A stretch of 64,000 nucleotides of DNA from Clostridiales bacterium (lineage in GTDB: Bacteria; Bacillota; Clostridia; Lachnospirales; Lachnospiraceae): assembly GCA_018365455.1 (NCBI GenBank), contig JAGZJZ010000008.1, positions 1 to 64,000 of the forward strand. Direction: 5' to 3'. A model generated the notes under the pieces. That model was given only the letters and a program-made list of their open reading frames with translations, made no database searches and was not told the DNA's origin. Numbering within the stretch: the stretch's first letter is position 1; each line of letters begins with the position of its first letter. The position numbers were made by a program, and so were the translations under genes. Of the stretch, positions 18,697-27,646 are shown in pieces.

Positions 18697-20322
18697 ATGA
18701 AAAAGAATAAAGAAGTTAAAGTTGTATTTATTCTGCTGGCACTGCTTTTTGTGATCTTTCTGGCAGTACCGGTTGTACAGCTTTTATTAAAGTCCATCCT
18801 GGGCGGTTCCGGTATCAGCCTGGAATATTATAAGGCAGTGTTTACCGGCAGGGGATTTGGAAAAGCCGTGGGAAACAGCTTTTTGATTGCGGGAGTCAGT
18901 GCTTCTGTCACAACGCTGCTGGCATTTTTTATGGCATATACCATTCACTATACCAATATTGCATCATTTTATAAGAAAATTATTAGAGGAGTGGCAGTTT
19001 TACCCATGCTGCTGCCGACGATTACATACGGATTTGCCATTATCTATTCGTTTGGTAAACAGGGGCTTCTCACTAAACTGTTTGGAACACAGCTATTTGA
19101 AATATATGGATTTAACGGACTTCTGTTAGGATATGTGATATATACACTTCCCATTTCTTTTATGCTGATTGACAATACGATGCGGTTTATAGATAAAAAA
19201 TATATGATAGTATCCAGAATCATGGGTGACAATGGTCTGTCCACCTTTTGGATTACGGTTGTAAGGCCATTGCTTGGGACTTTGGCGGCATCTTTTATCC
19301 AGTCGTTTTTCCTTTGTTTTACGGATTTTGGTATACCGGCATCGGTAGGCGGGGAATTTGATGTAATCGCAAGTGTGCTGTATAACCAGATGCTTGGAAG
19401 CATTCCGGATTTCAACAAAGGAGCAGTAGTTGCGGTAGTGATGCTGGTTCCTTCCATTGTCAGTATCCTGGTTCTGCATTATTTGGAAAAATATAATGTC
19501 CGGTACAATAAAATATCTGCAATAGAGATTAAAAGAAACATAAAGCGGGATGCAGCATGCGGAATTATCAGCGGAATCTTTATGCTCTGCATTGTATCCA
19601 TATTCCTGGTAATATTTATCGTTCCATTCGTGGAAGAATGGCCTTACAATATACAGTTTACACTGAAAAATATTCAGAATGTTCTGTCAGATCCAAATCT
19701 GTCGAATGTATATACGAATTCTTTATTTGTAGCTGTGATTACAGCAGTCTGCGGGACACTGACAGCCTATGGGGCTGCACTGGTTACAGCCAGGAGTACC
19801 ATTAACAGCAAATTAAAAAGCGTAATCGAGAGCATAGCCCTCATTACAAATACCATTCCCGGGATGGTTTTGGGCCTTGCATTTCTGTTTGCATTTTCAG
19901 GAAGCAGCCTGCAGAATACATTTTTTATCATTATAATTTGTAACATCGTTCATTTCTTCTCCACACCCTACTTAATGATGAAGAATTCTCTGACAAAAAT
20001 GAATGCCTCCTGGGAAACAACTGCGAAACTCATGGGCGATAACTGGATTAAAACGGTCATCCGGATTGTAACGCCCAATGCAGTTTCCACAATACTGGAA
20101 GTTTTCAGTTACTATTTTATTAATGCCATGGTGACAATCAGTGCGGTTATTTTTATTGCTGGAGCCCGGACGATGGTAATCACCACTAAAATCAAAGAAT
20201 TACAGCACTATGCAAAATTTAATGAAATCTTTGTACTTTCGCTGTTAATTTTATTTACCAATATTGTTGGAAAAATTTTATTTAAGTGGCTTGCTAGTGC
20301 TACATCCAGTCAGAAATCATAG
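18697..20322 (+). CDS. ABC transporter permease with two fused transmembrane domains
   Basis: 541 residues, equal to two binding-protein-dependent permease domains in one chain: about 55-255 and 330-530, each with five to six membrane segments and an EAA-like cytoplasmic loop (the first near SRIMGDNGLSTFWITVVRPL, the second near AKLMGDNWIKTVIRIVTP). Fused permeases of this shape are typical of ferric and 2-aminoethylphosphonate importers. It lies between the ATPase and the binding lipoprotein and forms the membrane channel with them. Confidence 0.9.
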   Translation: MKKNKEVKVVFILLALLFVIFLAVPVVQLLLKSILGGSGISLEYYKAVFTGRGFGKAVGNSFLIAGVSASVTTLLAFFMAYTIHYTNIASFYKKIIRGVAVLPMLLPTITYGFAIIYSFGKQGLLTKLFGTQLFEIYGFNGLLLGYVIYTLPISFMLIDNTMRFIDKKYMIVSRIMGDNGLSTFWITVVRPLLGTLAASFIQSFFLCFTDFGIPASVGGEFDVIASVLYNQMLGSIPDFNKGAVVAVVMLVPSIVSILVLHYLEKYNVRYNKISAIEIKRNIKRDAACGIISGIFMLCIVSIFLVIFIVPFVEEWPYNIQFTLKNIQNVLSDPNLSNVYTNSLFVAVITAVCGTLTAYGAALVTARSTINSKLKSVIESIALITNTIPGMVLGLAFLFAFSGSSLQNTFFIIIICNIVHFFSTPYLMMKNSLTKMNASWETTAKLMGDNWIKTVIRIVTPNAVSTILEVFSYYFINAMVTISAVIFIAGARTMVITTKIKELQHYAKFNEIFVLSLLILFTNIVGKILFKWLASATSSQKS

Positions 20323-20400
20323 CAGCATTGTTGCTGCTATGGTTTCTGGCAGGATGGAGTACTGGTCGCAAACAAAGAAATTCTAAAGGAGAATAATATT

Positions 20401-21393
20401 ATGAAAAGATGGAAAAGAGCAACAGCTGCACTAATGGCAGGAGTAATTCTGGCATCGGGAACCTTAATGGCAGGGTGCGGTAAGAAGAATGATCAGGTAA
20501 TTATTTATTCCAATGCGGATGATGAGGCTATGACAGCTATGAAAAACGCCCTGGATAACAACGGATTCAAAGACAAATACATACTGCAGTCATTTGGAAC
20601 ATCCGAACTTGGAGGTAAGCTTCTGGCAGAAGGAACCAATATAGAAGCAGATTTAGTAACCATGAGTTCTTTCTACATTGACAGTGCACAACAGCAAAAC
20701 AGCATGTTCAAAGATCTGACATTTGACCATAAGACATTAACCGAGTACCCTTCCTATTATACCCCTATTACAGCTCAGGAAGGTGCGATCATCGTAAATA
20801 CGGAATTGATGAAAGAAAAAAATCTTCCCATGCCAAAGTCCTTAAAAGACCTTGCAGATCCCCAGTATAAGGATATGGTTTCGGTAACGGATATCATGTC
20901 ATCTTCCACCGCATGGCTGCTGATCCAGGCGCTGGTATCGGCATATGGTGAAGATGGGGCAAAAGATGTGCTGACTAAGATTTACGAAAATGCGGGACCT
21001 CATATTGAAGACTCCGGTTCAGGACCAATCAAAAAAGTGCGTGCAGGTGAAGTCGCTATTGGATTTGGATTAAGACACCAGGCAGTGGCAGATAAAAAGA
21101 GCGGGCTTCCTATCGATTACGTAGATCCCGAAGAGGGTAATTTTTCCCTGACAGAATCGGTTGCAGTAATTGATAAGGGTGATAAAACAAACGAAATGGC
21201 AATGGAGATGGCAGACTGCATCATTAATAAAGGCAGGGCAGAATTAATTCAGACATACCCGATTCCAATTTATGAAGGAGAAACGGCGGACAGTGATAAT
21301 ATGTCAGGAAATCCGAAAATATTTGAAGAAGCGCTGACTGTGGATGTATTAAAGAAACATCAGGAATTGTCAGAAAGCAGTAAAATAAAGTAA
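20401..21393 (+). CDS. ABC substrate-binding lipoprotein, phosphonate-type
   Basis: 330 residues. The lipobox LMAGC places the lipid Cys near residue 25, followed by a type II periplasmic-binding fold of the iron/thiamine/2-aminoethylphosphonate (AfuA-like) group: VIIYSNADDEAM at the start of the mature part, SFYIDSA, and SGSGPIKKVRAGEVAIGFGLRHQA near residue 200. It should capture the substrate outside the membrane for the upstream fused permease. Substrate assignment rests on the adjacent phnW and phnX rather than on binding residues. Confidence 0.88.
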   Translation: MKRWKRATAALMAGVILASGTLMAGCGKKNDQVIIYSNADDEAMTAMKNALDNNGFKDKYILQSFGTSELGGKLLAEGTNIEADLVTMSSFYIDSAQQQNSMFKDLTFDHKTLTEYPSYYTPITAQEGAIIVNTELMKEKNLPMPKSLKDLADPQYKDMVSVTDIMSSSTAWLLIQALVSAYGEDGAKDVLTKIYENAGPHIEDSGSGPIKKVRAGEVAIGFGLRHQAVADKKSGLPIDYVDPEEGNFSLTESVAVIDKGDKTNEMAMEMADCIINKGRAELIQTYPIPIYEGETADSDNMSGNPKIFEEALTVDVLKKHQELSESSKIK

Positions 21394-21548
21394 AGAAAAA
21401 TGCAGAGTAAAATATGGAACGCAGCAGCATTTTAATGGATTATAACACATTGTTATATTCAAATTTTAATTGATCAAAATAAATTAAAAGTTAAATGCAA
21501 TAAAAATTCAAATAAAATACATCAATCATATGAAGGAGATACACAGAA

Positions 21549-22643
21549 ATGAATAACTATAAATTATTAACACCGGGACCATTAACAACAACAGAGACAG
21601 TGAAAAAGGAAATGATGTTTGACCATTGTACCTGGGATGACGATTACAAACAGATTACATTAAAGATCAGAAAACAACTGCTTGAACTGGCACATGTATC
21701 CGAAGATGACTACACGGTAGTACTGATGCAGGGCAGCGGAACATTCGGAGTGGAATCTGTCCTTACCAGCGTAATCGGGGATGGGGAAAAATTGTTAATT
21801 GCATCCAATGGAGCATATGGCGAACGTATGGGAGACATTGTCAGTCATGCAAAAATCCCTTATACTTTATACCAGCAGGATTATGACAAGGTACCGGATG
21901 CTGAAAAAATAGCGGAATTGCTGGATGCTGATCCTCAGATCACACATGTGTCTATGGTACACAGTGAAACAACTTCCGGCATCTTAAATGATATCCAGGC
22001 AGTTGCAAAGGTTGTAAAAGAAAGAGGACGTACCTTTATCGTAGATGCAATGAGCAGCTTTGGAGGCGTGGAAATACCGGTTGGTGAATGGGGTATAGAT
22101 TTCATCGTGAGCAGTGCCAATAAATGTATCCAGGGAGTTCCGGGATTCTCCTTTATTATAGCCAATAAAGCGAAATTGATGGAAAGTAAGGGCAAGGCAA
22201 GAAGCCTGTCACTGGATTTATATGATCAGTGGGAGACAATGAACAAGGATGGAAAATGGAGATTTACATCCCCGACCCATGTGGTTCTGGCATTTTCAAA
22301 AGCATTAGACGAACTTCATATAGAAGGCGGAATCGAAGCCAGAAGCAAACGTTACTATGACAATAACAGACTCTTGATTGAAAAATTAGAAAAAATGGGG
22401 GTTCGCCCATATATCGGAGGAGCGCTTCAGGGACCGATTATCACAACCTTCTTCTATCCGGATCAGCATAAATTCTCTTTTGAGGAAATGTACCTCTATA
22501 TCAAGGAAAGAGGTTATGCCATTTATCCTGGAAAAGTAACAGAAGCAGATACCTTCCGCATCGGCAACATCGGAGAGATCTACAGAGAAGATATCGAAAA
22601 GTTATGTGAGATTATGGAAGCTTTCTTCGGACAGTACAAATAA
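21549..22643 (+). CDS. phnW: 2-aminoethylphosphonate:pyruvate transaminase
   Basis: 364 residues, normal for the family. A class V pyridoxal-phosphate aminotransferase that converts 2-aminoethylphosphonate and pyruvate to phosphonoacetaldehyde and alanine. Visible are the N-terminal LLTPGPLTTTETVK, the glycine loop QGSGTFGVE, the DAMSSFG Asp and the Schiff-base Lys192 in SANKCIQGVPG. It follows the transporter genes and precedes phnX, giving the complete cytoplasmic route to acetaldehyde, phosphate and ammonia. A long structured intergenic element separates it from phnX. Confidence 0.95.
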   Translation: MNNYKLLTPGPLTTTETVKKEMMFDHCTWDDDYKQITLKIRKQLLELAHVSEDDYTVVLMQGSGTFGVESVLTSVIGDGEKLLIASNGAYGERMGDIVSHAKIPYTLYQQDYDKVPDAEKIAELLDADPQITHVSMVHSETTSGILNDIQAVAKVVKERGRTFIVDAMSSFGGVEIPVGEWGIDFIVSSANKCIQGVPGFSFIIANKAKLMESKGKARSLSLDLYDQWETMNKDGKWRFTSPTHVVLAFSKALDELHIEGGIEARSKRYYDNNRLLIEKLEKMGVRPYIGGALQGPIITTFFYPDQHKFSFEEMYLYIKERGYAIYPGKVTEADTFRIGNIGEIYREDIEKLCEIMEAFFGQYK

Positions 22644-22645
22644 GA

Positions 22646-22783
22646 TGTAACAGTTCAGACAGCATAAACTGTTACACATCCAGCCCATTGAAATTCGCCT
22701 TCGGCGAAGGACTGGATGTCTGCAGGCTCTAGGTTTTCGTACGGTATGCGCAGTAAATGCGCATACCTGTCTGAACTGTTACA
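22646..22783. repeat. 138-base structured inverted-repeat element between phnW and phnX
   Basis: A perfect 17-bp terminal inverted repeat, TGTAACAGTTCAGACAG at 22646-22662 and its complement at 22767-22783, encloses two hairpins. The first is ACATCCAG/CTGGATGT, with TTCGCC-TTCG-GGCGAA-like pairing inside. The second is GGTATGCGCA-GTAAA-TGCGCATACC. The left arm TGTAACAGTT can also pair locally with AACTGTTACA at 22667-22676, so two folds compete. This may be a palindromic mobile repeat or an RNA control element tuning phnX relative to phnW. Confidence 0.8.
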
Positions 22784-22821
22784 ATAGGATACCATGCAGT
22801 AAAAGAAAAGGAGATCAGAAC

Positions 22822-23589
22822 ATGAATAAGATAGAAGCAGTTATTTTCGATTGGGCAGGCACCACCGTAGATTATGGATGTTTTGCACCGGTGCAGGCAT
22901 TTGTAGAAGTATTTAAGCACTTTGGGATAGAACCGACTATGGAAGAAGTAAGAAAGCCCATGGGTATGCTGAAAAGAGACCATATCCGTACCATGCTTGC
23001 AATGCCCCGTATACAGAAATTGTGGGTTGAGAAGTATCAGGCTCCATCCGGGGAAAGTGATGTGGAAAAGCTCTATGAGTTATTCGAGAGTAAATTAATG
23101 GGAATTCTGGATGGTTTTGCACAGCCCAAGCCTTATGTACTGGAAACAGTAGAAAAACTAAGAGAAAAAGGAATCAAAATCGGATCAACAACGGGCTATA
23201 CCGATATGATGATGGACATCGTCACCAAAAAGGCAAAGGAAGCCGGATATGAACCGGATGCATGGTTCAGCCCTGACTCTGTAGGCAGCATGGGACGTCC
23301 ATACCCATTCATGATCTTCAAAAATATGGAGACCCTTAAAATATTATCTGTTCAAAGCGTAATAAAGGCAGGAGACACCGTATCGGACATAAAAGAAGGA
23401 AAAAATGCCGGAGTATATACTGTGGGCATCCTGGAAGGCAGTTCCGAAATGGCACTTACCCAGGAGGAATATGAAGAACTGTCCGAAGAAGAAAAACAGG
23501 TGGAACTGGACAGGGTAAGCAGAATTTATGAAGACGCAGGTGCAGACTGTGTGATAAAGGATGTCCGGGGGATTTTAGAATTAATCTAA
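22822..23589 (+). CDS. phnX: phosphonoacetaldehyde hydrolase (phosphonatase)
   Basis: 255 residues of the HAD superfamily. The nucleophile Asp10 lies in IFDWAGTTVDYG, the Schiff-base Lys51 in GMLKRDHIR in the cap, the motif II Thr in GSTTGYT, and the acidic motif in KAGDTVSDIKEG. These are the residues that distinguish phosphonatase from other HAD enzymes. It cleaves the C-P bond of phosphonoacetaldehyde to acetaldehyde and phosphate. A good AAAGGAG site precedes the start. It completes the pathway begun by phnW. Confidence 0.95.
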   Translation: MNKIEAVIFDWAGTTVDYGCFAPVQAFVEVFKHFGIEPTMEEVRKPMGMLKRDHIRTMLAMPRIQKLWVEKYQAPSGESDVEKLYELFESKLMGILDGFAQPKPYVLETVEKLREKGIKIGSTTGYTDMMMDIVTKKAKEAGYEPDAWFSPDSVGSMGRPYPFMIFKNMETLKILSVQSVIKAGDTVSDIKEGKNAGVYTVGILEGSSEMALTQEEYEELSEEEKQVELDRVSRIYEDAGADCVIKDVRGILELI

Positions 23590-23768
23590 TACTCCATCCA
23601 GACAACAAAAAAACCTTGAAACCGACACTATGAGATTACTGCTGGAACAAAAATCCAAAGATGATATCCTGAAAGAGACAGGTCTGACGGATGAGCAGTT
23701 AAAGGCATTGATTCAGGGAAATAAGGTATTGAGATTAGAGATCGTCGGAAAGATCCCGAAAAAAGATC

Positions 23769-23797
23769 TTGACATCTCCAGCAAAAAATGTTATGTT
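23769..23797 (+). promoter_or_regulatory. promoter of the ZTP riboswitch/AICAR formyltransferase transcript
   Basis: TTGACA at 23769-23774 and TATGTT at 23792-23797 with 17-base spacing, placing the transcription start just before the aptamer. Confidence 0.75.
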
Positions 23798-23803
23798 GAT
23801 TTT

Positions 23804-23880
23804 AGTTATACGACTGACGGAAGTGGAATTAACCACGTGAAGTATAATGATAATGAGCCGACCGTCTGGGCAGAGAGCCC
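23804..23880 (+). promoter_or_regulatory. ZTP (pfl) riboswitch
   Basis: The outer stem is TTATAC (23806-23811) with GTATAA, enclosing the conserved GACTGACGGA and an inner GTGG/CCAC stem. After a short linker comes the second conserved block, CCGTCTGGGCA at 23862-23872, with CTGGGC pairing to GCCCGG. This is the pfl-motif order, which senses ZTP/ZMP, the formylation substrate of the downstream enzyme. The GAGCC of 23875-23879 is shared between the aptamer helix and the terminator stem, giving a direct on/off switch. Confidence 0.82.
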
Positions 23881-23899
23881 GGGTAGTAGGCTCTTTTTT
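23874..23899 (+). terminator. ZTP riboswitch terminator
   Basis: AGAGCC at 23874-23879 pairs with GGCTCT at 23889-23894, followed by T residues. It is mutually exclusive with the CTGGGC/GCCCGG aptamer helix. Confidence 0.85.
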
Positions 23900-23940
23900 A
23901 TCAAATAAACCATTAGCAAGTTAAAAGGAGTGTAACAGTG

Positions 23941-25116
23941 ATGAAAGAATTCGAATTGAAGTACGGTTGTAACCCAAATCAGAAACCAGCTAAGATTTTT
24001 ATGAAAGACGGAGAACTCCCAATCAAGATTTTAAACGGCAGACCAGGTTACATAAATCTTATGGATGCTTTTAACAGCTGGCAGTTAGTCAAGGAATTAA
24101 AGGCCGCAACAGGCATGGTAGCAGCAGCTTCTTTCAAGCATGTAAGTCCGGCAGGTGCAGCTGTAGCAGAACCTCTTGATGAAACAATGAAAAAGATCTA
24201 TTTTGTTGAAGGCTGCCCGTTAACAGATGCTTCCACTGCATATATCCGTGCAAGGGGGGCAGACAGAATGTCTTCTTATGGTGATTTCGCAGCACTGTCA
24301 GACGAGTGTGATGAAGCGACTGCATTATATATTAAACGAGAAGTTTCGGATGGTATTATAGCACCTTCTTATTCTGAAAAAGCTTTGGAAATCCTGAAAG
24401 CGAAAAAGGGCGGAAATTACGTTGTGATCCAGATGGATCCGGATTACGTACCGGCTGTACAGGAAACAAAAGACATCTTTGGAATCACATTTGAGCAGGG
24501 AAGAAATAATATTGTAATTAATAAAGAAATGCTTCAGCAGAATATCCCCACTCAGGTTAAAGATATGCCGGAAGCAGCAAAAAGAGATTTATTAATATCA
24601 CTGATTACATTAAAATATACACAGTCTAATTCAGTATGCTACGTAAAAGACGGACAGGCAATCGGAGTCGGTGCCGGACAGCAGTCCAGAGTACACTGTA
24701 CGAGACTTGCAGGTAATAAAGCAGACGTATGGTATTTAAGACAGCATGCAAAAGTATTGAATCTTCCATTTAAAGAAGGCGTAAGAAGAGCCGACAGAGA
24801 TAATGCAATAGATGTCTATGTATCAGACGATTATGATGATGTATTGCGTGACGGTATGTGGGAAGCAGTATTTACCGTGAAACCGGAACCATTGACAAAA
24901 GAAGAAAAAGTGGAATGGCTGAAGACAATGGACAATGTAGCACTTGGGTCCGATGCATTCTTCCCATTTGGTGATAATATTGAGAGAGCACACAAGAGCG
25001 GTGTTAAGTTTGTAGCACAGGCTGGGGGTTCTGTAAGAGATGACAATGTAATTGAGACCTGTGATAAATATGGTATTGCCATGGCAATGACAGGGGTACG
25101 TTTTTTCCATCACTAA
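23941..25116 (+). CDS. AICAR formyltransferase (stand-alone PurH C-terminal domain)
   Basis: 391 residues covering only the AICAR transformylase half of PurH. It formylates AICAR (ZMP) with 10-formyl-tetrahydrofolate in purine synthesis. The family block FKHVSPAGAAV is at about 60-72, with SNSVCYVKDGQAIGVGAGQQSRVHCTRLAG-type sequence near 225-255 and the C-terminal SDAFFPFGDNI block. The IMP cyclohydrolase half is absent and is presumably encoded elsewhere, as in many Lachnospiraceae. ATG at 23941 is preferred to GTG at 23938 on spacing from AAAGGAG. The upstream ZTP riboswitch matches its substrate. Confidence 0.92.
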   Translation: MKEFELKYGCNPNQKPAKIFMKDGELPIKILNGRPGYINLMDAFNSWQLVKELKAATGMVAAASFKHVSPAGAAVAEPLDETMKKIYFVEGCPLTDASTAYIRARGADRMSSYGDFAALSDECDEATALYIKREVSDGIIAPSYSEKALEILKAKKGGNYVVIQMDPDYVPAVQETKDIFGITFEQGRNNIVINKEMLQQNIPTQVKDMPEAAKRDLLISLITLKYTQSNSVCYVKDGQAIGVGAGQQSRVHCTRLAGNKADVWYLRQHAKVLNLPFKEGVRRADRDNAIDVYVSDDYDDVLRDGMWEAVFTVKPEPLTKEEKVEWLKTMDNVALGSDAFFPFGDNIERAHKSGVKFVAQAGGSVRDDNVIETCDKYGIAMAMTGVRFFHH

Positions 25117-25140
25117 AACAGTTATTAAAATGTAAAATTG

Positions 25141-25182
25141 CCGTTGTGCTGCATTTGATTCTTGCCGGCACAGCGGTTTTTT
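25141..25182 (+). terminator. terminator after AICAR formyltransferase
   Basis: CCGTTGTGC at 25141-25149 pairs with GCACAGCGG at 25168-25176 (one G-U pair), followed by six T. Confidence 0.85.
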
Positions 25183-25345
25183 GCGACTTTATTTAGATTT
25201 TAAAAAAGGATTGCGAATTTTCTGTAAATCCTTTAATATAATCTATATACCGATAAGGTTTTTATTATTTAGAGTACATAGGGAGTAATTTCAACTGGGT
25301 AAGTTCGCCGGTTGGCATCCAAGTATGTTTGAAGGAGGAAAAAGT

Positions 25346-26230
25346 ATGAAGAAGATTTTATGGAAACGGGGATGTGTTATCCTGGGAGGTGGCATTCTGG
25401 CATTGAGTATGGCTGGATGCGGTAAGGTAACTTCCGAGACGCTATTGAAGTCCATGTCTGAAAATATGTCAAAAGAAGATAATTACAAGATGGATATGGT
25501 GATGGATCTGCAGGCGGGCGGAACCGTTCAGGGAATAACTGTAGATATGAAAATGAATATGGATATGGGGATGAAAATAAACACCAATCCTCAGGTGATA
25601 TTTGGGGAAGGAGCAATAACTTTGGATATGCTGGGCATGAATCAGAAAATGAACATGCAGATGTATACAACGAAGGATGGAGATCAGACTGTTTCCTATT
25701 CAAAATTAGATGAGGGTGAATGGCAGAAAGAGGTCAGCGGTGATATTGATGAGATGATCAAATCTTATGATTTTGAAGCAGTACAGGAATTAGCCGGTAA
25801 CCTGGAACTGGCAGAGAAAACAGAAGAAGTTGACGGCGTAGAATGCTATGCACTGAAGGGTACCTTAGATGGAGAAGCATTAGAAGCGATGTTAAAATCT
25901 GCATTAAGTATCATGGATAACTCCACGAATTTAATGGGAGAAGCGGATTGGACTAAAATGGAACTTCCCGTTGAAATCTATATATCCAAAAAAGAAAAGA
26001 AGCCGGTGAAAATGAGTCTGGATATGAAATCCATGATGCTGGAATCTATGAAAGGTGCCGAAACCGGTGAAGTGGATGTAGATTTTAAATGCGATAAATG
26101 TACGTTTGACTTAAAGTTTGGATCTTTTGGAGAAGTAGAAAAAATCACAGTACCGGAAGATGTAGTCAATACAGCCGTAGAAAAAGAAGCGGCTCCGGAT
26201 ACAGAAAAAGAAACGGATCTGGTAGCATAA
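25346..26230 (+). CDS. lipoprotein, DUF6612-like
   Basis: 294 residues. The lipobox SMAGC (Cys near 25) follows a typical signal peptide; the start at 25346 has GAAGGAGG 9 bases upstream, whereas the ATG at 25325 lacks one. The mature part is rich in Met, Lys and acidic residues and resembles LolA/LppX-like DUF6612 domains, with repeated amphipathic strands such as YKMDMVMDLQAGGTVQG. Anchored outside the membrane; function unknown. Monocistronic between two terminators. Confidence 0.8.
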   Translation: MKKILWKRGCVILGGGILALSMAGCGKVTSETLLKSMSENMSKEDNYKMDMVMDLQAGGTVQGITVDMKMNMDMGMKINTNPQVIFGEGAITLDMLGMNQKMNMQMYTTKDGDQTVSYSKLDEGEWQKEVSGDIDEMIKSYDFEAVQELAGNLELAEKTEEVDGVECYALKGTLDGEALEAMLKSALSIMDNSTNLMGEADWTKMELPVEIYISKKEKKPVKMSLDMKSMMLESMKGAETGEVDVDFKCDKCTFDLKFGSFGEVEKITVPEDVVNTAVEKEAAPDTEKETDLVA

Positions 26231-26267
26231 GAGTGGTAATTGTTTTATATATTTAAAAGGGTAAATC

Positions 26268-26307
26268 AAAATGGACCAGGAGTCATCTCTCCCGGCCCAT
26301 TTTTTTG
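26268..26307. terminator. terminator between convergent genes
   Basis: AAAATGG..CC.GGAG (from 26268) pairs with CTCC.GG.CCATTTT, followed by a T run on the plus strand; it can also serve the minus-strand HPr-like gene. Confidence 0.75.
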
Positions 26308-26346
26308 CGCTAAAAAGATTTGTGAATCAATGGATCGTGTATGTAA

Positions 26347-26577
26347 TTATGCTGCAATATAAGGCCCCATGATCCGTTCTGCTAAAAAAGGATTGTTTGT
26401 ATTAATAGCGAGCTTGAGAGACCGGTTGATATCCAGGCTGAATACCCCCAGTAGAGATTTTGCATCGACGGTTGCCCGTCCGCAGATTAAGTCTGCATCA
26501 CAGTCCAGTTGATTGCATTTTTTTACAAATTCATAGATGTCTTCAAAAGATTTCAGTTTAATGGTGTAGTTAACCAT
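26347..26577 (-). CDS. HPr-like protein lacking the phosphorylatable His
   Basis: 76 residues resembling the PTS phosphocarrier HPr, mainly in the second half (GRATVDAKSLLGVFSLDIN, matching the family's K-S-x-x-G-x-x-S-L core around the Ser46 region). The N-terminal part has no GLHARPA-type active site; the only histidine-bearing motif expected there is missing. It therefore cannot relay phosphate as HPr does and may be a regulatory or structural relative. AAAGGAAGG precedes the start on the minus strand, and a TTGACA lies at 26652-26657 (complement) as a likely -35 box. Confidence 0.75.
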   Translation of the reverse strand: MVNYTIKLKSFEDIYEFVKKCNQLDCDADLICGRATVDAKSLLGVFSLDINRSLKLAINTNNPFLAERIMGPYIAA

Positions 26578-26905
26578 AGCGCCCTTCCTTTCTAAAATGT
26601 GAGTGTTTTTGTATGCTGTCTGTGTTCTTTTTATTCATATTACTAGAATTCTGTCAACACAGCATGATACCTCCGTAAAGTATATGTAAAATATTTTTGA
26701 AATAGAACACTTTTTGAAAAATTTATGAAAAAATTTATGAAAACATACTAAAACCGGAAACTGGAAAACTATTGTAGTAAAAGTATAGCGCTGGTTTACT
26801 TTACAGCTTAAAGTTAACGGTGCTTCGCTTGCCAATTGTTCATGAAACATATACAATAGCGATAACAAAAGAAATGTTTAATATTAAGAAAGGTAAGGGA
26901 AGATT
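26578..26905. other. divergent intergenic region
   Basis: About 330 AT-rich bases between the HPr-like gene and the ABC exporter. It carries the exporter promoter at 26829-26857 and a probable -35 box for the HPr-like gene. I see no gene or RNA element in it. Confidence 0.5.
26829..26857 (+). promoter_or_regulatory. promoter of the ABC exporter pair
   Basis: TTGCCA at 26829-26834 and TACAAT at 26852-26857 with a 17-base spacer. Confidence 0.6.
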
Positions 26906-27646
26906 ATGGTTAATAACAAACAGGCAATAGAGGTTTTAAAAATACAGGATTTAACAAAGATATATGGTAATAACAAGAAAGCAGTGGATCATTTATCACT
27001 GGAGGTACAGGCGGGTGATATTTATGGATTTATCGGGCACAACGGTGCCGGAAAGACGACTACCATTCGTTCTGTCGTAGGAGTTATGGAGTTTGACAGC
27101 GGAGAAATCCGGATCGGCGGGCATTCTGTAAAAAAGGAACCCATAAAGTGCAAAGAAATGACCGCATATATTCCGGATAATCCGGATCTGTATGAATATC
27201 TGACAGGGATACAATATTTGAATTACATAGGAGACATGTTCCAGGTATCGGGAGGGGAGCGGGAGAAGCGTATCCGAAAATATGGTGATCTGTTAGGGAT
27301 TACGAAAAATCTGGGTGACCTGGTATCGTCCTATTCTCATGGTATGAAACAAAAGCTGGCAATTATTTCGGCATTTATCCATCAGCCAAAGCTGCTGGTT
27401 CTGGATGAGCCATTTGTTGGGCTGGATCCCGAAGCAGCCTTTAACCTGAAGAAGATGATGCATGAATTATGCGATAACGGCGGTGCAATTTTCTTTTCTA
27501 CCCATGTGCTGGATGTGGCTGAAAAACTTTGCAATAAAATAGCGATCATCAAAGCAGGTAAATTAATCGCCAGCGGAAAGACTGAAGATGTCAGAGGGAA
27601 CAGCAGCTTAGAAGAAGTATTTTTGGAGGTGGCAGCACATGACTAA
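26906..27646 (+). CDS. ABC exporter ATPase
   Basis: 246 residues with Walker A GHNGAGKTT near 48, a signature SYSHGMKQK near 145 and Walker B LLVLDEPFVGLDP near 167, of the CcmA/EcsA-type exporter group. The stop overlaps the permease start by 8 bases, so the two subunits are translationally coupled. No cargo gene is adjacent. Energises the membrane partner encoded next. Confidence 0.9.
   Translation: MVNNKQAIEVLKIQDLTKIYGNNKKAVDHLSLEVQAGDIYGFIGHNGAGKTTTIRSVVGVMEFDSGEIRIGGHSVKKEPIKCKEMTAYIPDNPDLYEYLTGIQYLNYIGDMFQVSGGEREKRIRKYGDLLGITKNLGDLVSSYSHGMKQKLAIISAFIHQPKLLVLDEPFVGLDPEAAFNLKKMMHELCDNGGAIFFSTHVLDVAEKLCNKIAIIKAGKLIASGKTEDVRGNSSLEEVFLEVAAHD

Noticed and set aside
23630..23908. 92-codon ORF between phnX and the AICAR formyltransferase
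   Set aside because: No ribosome-binding site; its second half coincides with a promoter, the ZTP aptamer and its terminator, which explain the sequence better.
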